Shown here: one piece after another, positions 60,065 through 64,000 of the stretch
Position numbering within the stretch: position 1 is the first letter of the stretch
How the letters are laid out: every line of letters starts with the position of its first letter
Source of the DNA: an uncultured Roseburia sp.
GTDB lineage: Bacteria > Bacillota > Clostridia > Lachnospirales > Lachnospiraceae
Length of the DNA stretch: 64,000 nt
NCBI GenBank assembly: GCA_900542495.1
Contig: UQNW01000002.1
Coordinates: 124,001 to 188,000 of the forward strand
Reading direction: 5' to 3'
Made by a program: the position numbers and the translations under genes
The notes under the pieces: model-generated
What the model saw: only the letters and a program-made list of their open reading frames with translations
Told to the model about the DNA's origin: nothing
Database searches by the model: none

Positions 60065-62161
60065 TTACATCAATGTATTAACGTCAAGGATCAATGCAAC
60101 TTCGCCATCACCAAGAATGGTTGCACCGCTGATGATCTTGTTATTGTTAATATATTTTCCAAGAGATTTAATAACGATCTCCTGCTGTCCGATCAGGTTA
60201 TCGACTACAAGACCTGCAAGGCTGTCGCCTTTCTTTACGATAACAACGGTCAGATTTTCCGGTTCTTCCTGTTTTTCTTCCATATCCAGCACCTGATCGA
60301 GACGGATCAGCGGAATGACTGCGCCACGCAGATGAATGACTTCCTGAGCCTGAACATACTTGATCTCATTGACTGGAATACTCTCGATATTGGAAATAGA
60401 CCCAAGAGCGATCGCATATTTTTCATCACGGATCTCAACCATTAATGCCTGGATGATTGCAAGTGTCAATGGTAAACGTACAATGAAGGTTGTTCCCTCT
60501 CCAAGTTTTGTATGGACTTCCACATCACCACCGAGTGCCTCGATGTTTGATTTTACAACGTCAAGTCCAACGCCACGGCCTGAGATATCGGTAATCTTCT
60601 TTGCCATAGAGAAGCTTGGAAGGAATAAGAGATTGATGAACTCCTTCTGTGTCATGTTCTCTGCCTGCTCTGCGGTGATAACGCCACGCTCTATCGCTTT
60701 ATCTCTTACGGCTGCAACATCAATACCATTACCGTCATCCCCAACTTCAATGATAACGTTATTACCTTCCTGGAATGCCTTTAAGAAGATAGAACCAACT
60801 TCCGGTTTTCCTCTCTCTACACGGGTTGCATTGTCCTCAAGTCCATGGTCTGCAGAGTTACGGAGTAAATGCTGAAGTGGATCTCCGATCTGGTCAACTA
60901 CAGTTCTGTCTAACTCTGTGTCTTCACCAGTCATGTAAAGTTCCATTTTCTTTCCTAATTTACGGGAAAGGTCACGGATCATACGAGGGAATTTATTTAC
61001 AACGCTTTCAATAGGAACCATCCGGACTTTCATGACGGATTCATGAAGGTTCGTTGTGATTCGCTCTAAGTATTCGATCTGCTCATGGAAAGACTGGTTC
61101 TGATACTCACCGCTCTCGCTGGAACTGATCGATACCAGACTGTTCTTTGCAATGATAAGCTCTGATACCTGATTCATCAGCGCATCCAGCTTCTCTATAT
61201 CCACACGGACGGTTCTTCCGGTTACAGGCTTTGCATTGGTCTGTTTCTTTGCTGCCGGAGCTTTCTTCTCTGCAGCTTTTGGAGCCTCTGCCGGAGTTTC
61301 TTTCTGCTCGGCTGCGGTTTCCTGTGCCGGCTGTTCTTCCTGCGGTTCTGTTTCTTTTACATATTCATCAAGATGAATTTCTTCTAAATCAACTTTCTCA
61401 ATCTCAGATACAGCTTTTGCTGCAGCAACGATCTTGTCGGATGCTTCTTCAGAAGCTAAGAAAAAGCTGAACTCGAGCTCAAACTTCTCATCCTCAATGT
61501 CCTGTGAACTTGGACGGTAAACAAGGATCTGTCCAAAATCTTCCACTGCCTTAAATACTAAGAATGCACGGGCTGCTTTCAAAAGGCAGTCCTTCTGGAT
61601 ATGAACAGTCATGGCATAAATATGCTGGCCATTTGTCTCTGCTTCACGGACAGCTTTTTTCTCCTCGTCCGTAAGTTCTATTTTTTCCTGCTCTGCTTTT
61701 TCTTCCTGTGGTGCTGCCGGAGCTGCTTCTGCCACTGCCTGAGCTTTTGGTTCGCTCTCTGCAGCTGCCTCACCGTCTGCTTTTGCGATAAAGTCATTTA
61801 ATTCCTTAATGATGACTTCATTATCTTCGGTTCCCTCATCAGAAGTGCTCTTGATATTGTCAAGATATCCTTCCAATGCATCCAGACATTTGAATAAGAG
61901 ATCGATCATTCCGCTTGTCACTTTGACACGGTCACTTCGCACTTCCTGAAATACGTTTTCCATATCATGTGTCAAATGCTGCATTCTCTTAAATCCCATG
62001 GTTCCTGCCATACCCTTTAAGGAGTGTGCGGCACGGAACACTTCATTGATCGTATCCTTATTGTCCGGCTCCTTTTCAAGAACCATAATACAATCGCTTA
62101 ATGTCTGCAGATGTTCTTCTGATTCATCAATAAATATTTCCAGATACTGGCTTACATCCAT
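60065..62161 (-). CDS. cheA: Chemotaxis histidine kinase CheA
   Basis: 698 residues. P1 Hpt domain with the phosphorylated His46 ('AAHSLKGMAG'); a CheY-binding P2-like domain at about 175-270; Ala/Glu/Gln linkers on both sides; dimerisation P3 (about 325-385); kinase P4 with 'HLLRNSADHGLEDN', 'VGDDGNGID' and 'GRGVGLDVVKSNIEALGG'; CheW-like P5 at the end ('YAIALGSISNIESIPVNEIKYVQAQEVIHLRGAVIPLIRL'). It starts the phosphate relay to CheY and CheB. Follows cheB by one base. Confidence 0.98.
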   Translation of the reverse strand: MDVSQYLEIFIDESEEHLQTLSDCIMVLEKEPDNKDTINEVFRAAHSLKGMAGTMGFKRMQHLTHDMENVFQEVRSDRVKVTSGMIDLLFKCLDALEGYLDNIKSTSDEGTEDNEVIIKELNDFIAKADGEAAAESEPKAQAVAEAAPAAPQEEKAEQEKIELTDEEKKAVREAETNGQHIYAMTVHIQKDCLLKAARAFLVFKAVEDFGQILVYRPSSQDIEDEKFELEFSFFLASEEASDKIVAAAKAVSEIEKVDLEEIHLDEYVKETEPQEEQPAQETAAEQKETPAEAPKAAEKKAPAAKKQTNAKPVTGRTVRVDIEKLDALMNQVSELIIAKNSLVSISSSESGEYQNQSFHEQIEYLERITTNLHESVMKVRMVPIESVVNKFPRMIRDLSRKLGKKMELYMTGEDTELDRTVVDQIGDPLQHLLRNSADHGLEDNATRVERGKPEVGSIFLKAFQEGNNVIIEVGDDGNGIDVAAVRDKAIERGVITAEQAENMTQKEFINLLFLPSFSMAKKITDISGRGVGLDVVKSNIEALGGDVEVHTKLGEGTTFIVRLPLTLAIIQALMVEIRDEKYAIALGSISNIESIPVNEIKYVQAQEVIHLRGAVIPLIRLDQVLDMEEKQEEPENLTVVIVKKGDSLAGLVVDNLIGQQEIVIKSLGKYINNNKIISGATILGDGEVALILDVNTLM

Positions 62162-62162
62162 G

Positions 62163-63230
62163 TTATTTTACCCCCACATTCTTTGTGATTGAATTTGCAA
62201 TTTCTGTTAATGGAAGGACTTCATTTACAAGTCCTGTCTCTACGATTGACTTCGGCATGCCATATACCACACAGGTATTTGCATCCTGTGCAATCGTATA
62301 AATTGGTTTACTTTTTGATAATTCCAGGATTCCATTCGTGCCGTCAGCGCCCATTCCTGTAAGGACAACACATACAACCTGATCAAACCCACAGGTTCTT
62401 AAAGAATCATAAGTGATATTGGCACAAGGCTTCAGTCCTCCGATCGGCGGCATATCATTAAATGCGATCTTGTGTGAACCATCCGGACACTTCTTAACCT
62501 CCATATGCTTTCCACCCGGAGCGATATAAACGATTCCCTTTTTCAGAATCTCTCCCTCCTGTGCTTCCTTCACATGGATCTTGCTGATCTCATCTAAACG
62601 GTTTGCCATGGAATTGGTAAATCCGGCTGGCATATGCTGCACAAGAACCATAGGCGCGTCCAGATTTGCTGGCAGATATGGAATCACACTCTGCAGCGCT
62701 TTCGGACCTCCTGTGGAACATGCGAGAGCCACAATCTTATTCTTAAACCGTTTCCCGGCAGACGGATTGCTTCGTGCTAATGTAACTACAGGCTTCACTG
62801 GAGCCTTCCGTTCAAGTGATCTTGTCCGTTCTGTTTTTAAGACCGCATTTAAAATATTTAAAAGTTCATTCTTAAAAACTTCACCTTTTGCTTCAATCAC
62901 ATTCGAAGGCTTTGTGACAAAATCTAACGCTCCGCGTTCCATCGCAAGGATCGTCACATCCGCATCCTTTGTCGTTGTCGTGCTGACCATTACGATATTG
63001 GATTTGATGTGTTCCTTCTGAAGTTTGTCTAAAAGTTCCAGACCATCCATCCTCGGCATATTCACATCGAGAACCACACCGTCATAACTTCTGGTTTTTA
63101 ACTTCTCATATGCTTCAAGACCGTCCCGGCATACATCTGTTGCCTGAAATGTATCATCTGAATTGATTATATCACATATTACCCTTCTCATGAGTGCAGA
63201 GTCATCAACAACAAGAATATTTTTTTTCAT
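62163..63230 (-). CDS. cheB: Chemotaxis methylesterase CheB
   Basis: 355 residues. Receiver domain with phospho-acceptor Asp55 ('GVVLDVNMPRMDG') and a methylesterase domain with Ser172 ('ACSTGGPKAL'), His199 ('VLVQHMPAGFT') and Asp296 ('TGMGADGTNG'). It removes receptor methyl groups and deamidates them. First of the che genes seen here, 5 bp after the PilZ gene. Confidence 0.98.
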   Translation of the reverse strand: MKKNILVVDDSALMRRVICDIINSDDTFQATDVCRDGLEAYEKLKTRSYDGVVLDVNMPRMDGLELLDKLQKEHIKSNIVMVSTTTTKDADVTILAMERGALDFVTKPSNVIEAKGEVFKNELLNILNAVLKTERTRSLERKAPVKPVVTLARSNPSAGKRFKNKIVALACSTGGPKALQSVIPYLPANLDAPMVLVQHMPAGFTNSMANRLDEISKIHVKEAQEGEILKKGIVYIAPGGKHMEVKKCPDGSHKIAFNDMPPIGGLKPCANITYDSLRTCGFDQVVCVVLTGMGADGTNGILELSKSKPIYTIAQDANTCVVYGMPKSIVETGLVNEVLPLTEIANSITKNVGVK

Positions 63231-63235
63231 AATGT

Positions 63236-63982
63236 CTACCTTTTATCCTTTTGACGTGTTAATCGTTCCTCTTCAAAAATATATCGAATAATGTCTTCTC
63301 TTATTTTGTCGTCCTTGATCATAAACTTAACGCGGGAAACATATTTCTTCTCCTGCACCTGGTTCCGTTTTTCACAGGAAATCACGGAACCAACAAGATT
63401 AAATTCCCGGTTCATTTTTTCATTTGCAAGATGAACTACCGCAAGGATGTGATCTCTGCTTTTTAACTCTGTGTCAGAATTAAAACGGATGCCACCACCA
63501 CTGATATCTACGATCGTTCCGTTTTTTATTTTATCAAGGAAATGGTCTTCACGGAGTTCCGCATAGATTTCCTCAACTGTCTCAAGTTCTGCCTGCTTTT
63601 CTGTCAGTTCAAAAAATTTGAAATCCACCGAACATTCATAACGGTAAAACTCCCTGCGCTGGAACTTCTCAAGACGCGTCTTTAATTCTACCTCTAACGT
63701 ATAGATATTATCTCTTTTAAAGCGTTCTACTACCTGTCCGATGCTCTTATATAAAAAGCCTCCGGAATAAAATACAAACTCAAATCGCACATTCAGCGGA
63801 AGAAGAAGCAGCTTTGATCCTTCTGTCGGCATTGCGATCTCGACATTTCCGCGCTTATTTATATCAAGGACCTGACTCTTATAAACTTTAATGATATCTC
63901 CGGTCCGTTCTTCATTCTCAACCTGCTGTAGTAACCTGATGTCGATCTTATCACCAGGCTTTATCAAATCTGTAACTGCCAT
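63236..63982 (-). CDS. PilZ-domain flagellar brake protein, YcgR-like
   Basis: 248 residues. A YcgR-type N-terminal domain (1-105) and a C-terminal PilZ domain with the c-di-GMP-binding residues RxxxR at Arg110-Arg114 ('RREFYRYE') and DxSGGG at Asp159 ('DISGGGIRF'). In Bacillus the homologue YpfA/DgrV slows flagella when c-di-GMP is high. AAGGAG precedes the ATG at 63982. It lies at the window edge, and the next genes upstream would be expected to be flhG and flhF. Confidence 0.92.
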   Translation of the reverse strand: MAVTDLIKPGDKIDIRLLQQVENEERTGDIIKVYKSQVLDINKRGNVEIAMPTEGSKLLLLPLNVRFEFVFYSGGFLYKSIGQVVERFKRDNIYTLEVELKTRLEKFQRREFYRYECSVDFKFFELTEKQAELETVEEIYAELREDHFLDKIKNGTIVDISGGGIRFNSDTELKSRDHILAVVHLANEKMNREFNLVGSVISCEKRNQVQEKKYVSRVKFMIKDDKIREDIIRYIFEEERLTRQKDKR

Positions 63983-64000
63983 AAAACTCCTCTCCTTATG

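Noticed and set aside
1..64000. CRISPR arrays, tRNA or rRNA genes, prophage, transposase genes
   Set aside because: None seen on reading both strands; the only repeats are the palindromic element and short leader repeats.

Overview
This 64-kb window looks like chromosome of a motile Gram-positive Lachnospiraceae (Roseburia/Agathobacter-like) bacterium. Reasons seen in the sequence: a Gram-positive type PolC, a Bacillus/Clostridium-type chemotaxis set (CheC and CheD beside CheA, CheW, CheB, SigD), a RemA/YlzA homologue, a short HisG with a separate HisZ, strong GGAGG-type ribosome binding sites, many TTGACA-17-TATAAT promoters, and moderate-to-low GC. The species is an inference from general family knowledge; no search was run. 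No rRNA, tRNA, CRISPR array, phage or intact insertion sequence was seen.

Layout. 1-8.4 kb (minus strand): a histidine operon (hisZ, hisG, hisD, hisB and a HisF-like/HisI/HisE fusion) from a consensus promoter at 8.4 kb, followed by an acyltransferase, a small membrane protein and a radical SAM protein cut by the window edge. A 179-bp repeat with inverted ends lies between hisD and hisB. 8.4-16 kb: recU, a DtxR-type metal regulator, an unknown 201-aa protein, two pseudouridine synthases, YgiQ, an M23 peptidase whose last codons lie in a second copy of the repeat, and a YlbJ-like membrane protein. 16-22 kb (minus): coiled-coil protein, coaD, rsmD, pgsA, rimO, rpoZ, gmk, remA, yicC. 22-31 kb: a helical unknown, pepF, a small membrane peptide plus lipoprotein operon, galE, an AraC regulator, the infC-rpmI-rplT operon with an attenuator-like leader and an AUU start, a PHP phosphoesterase and a HAD phosphatase. 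31-38 kb (minus): ppk, ppx, a DUF815 AAA protein and pheA, then a DUF5050 protein on the plus strand.

38.9-64 kb (all minus) is one long housekeeping and motility region. In transcription order: PilZ/YcgR-like protein, cheB, cheA, cheW, cheC, cheD, a small membrane protein, sigD, three accessory genes (one in the SwrB position), rpsB, tsf, a methyl-accepting chemotaxis protein, a deacetylase-like protein, a bactofilin, pyrH, frr, uppS, cdsA, dxr, rseP, ispG, polC. This is the Bacillus subtilis fla/che to polC gene order with local insertions. It joins chemotaxis and the flagellar sigma factor to translation (S2, EF-Ts, ribosome recycling), isoprenoid and lipid carrier synthesis (Dxr, IspG, UppS, CdsA), and replication.

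Nothing here is a clearly new system. The most interesting items are the degenerate HisF-like domain fused to HisIE, the dispersed repeat that forms the 3' end of a peptidase gene, a deacetylase-like protein with two altered motif residues, the infC leader, and an unannotated 47-aa membrane peptide with its own promoter.
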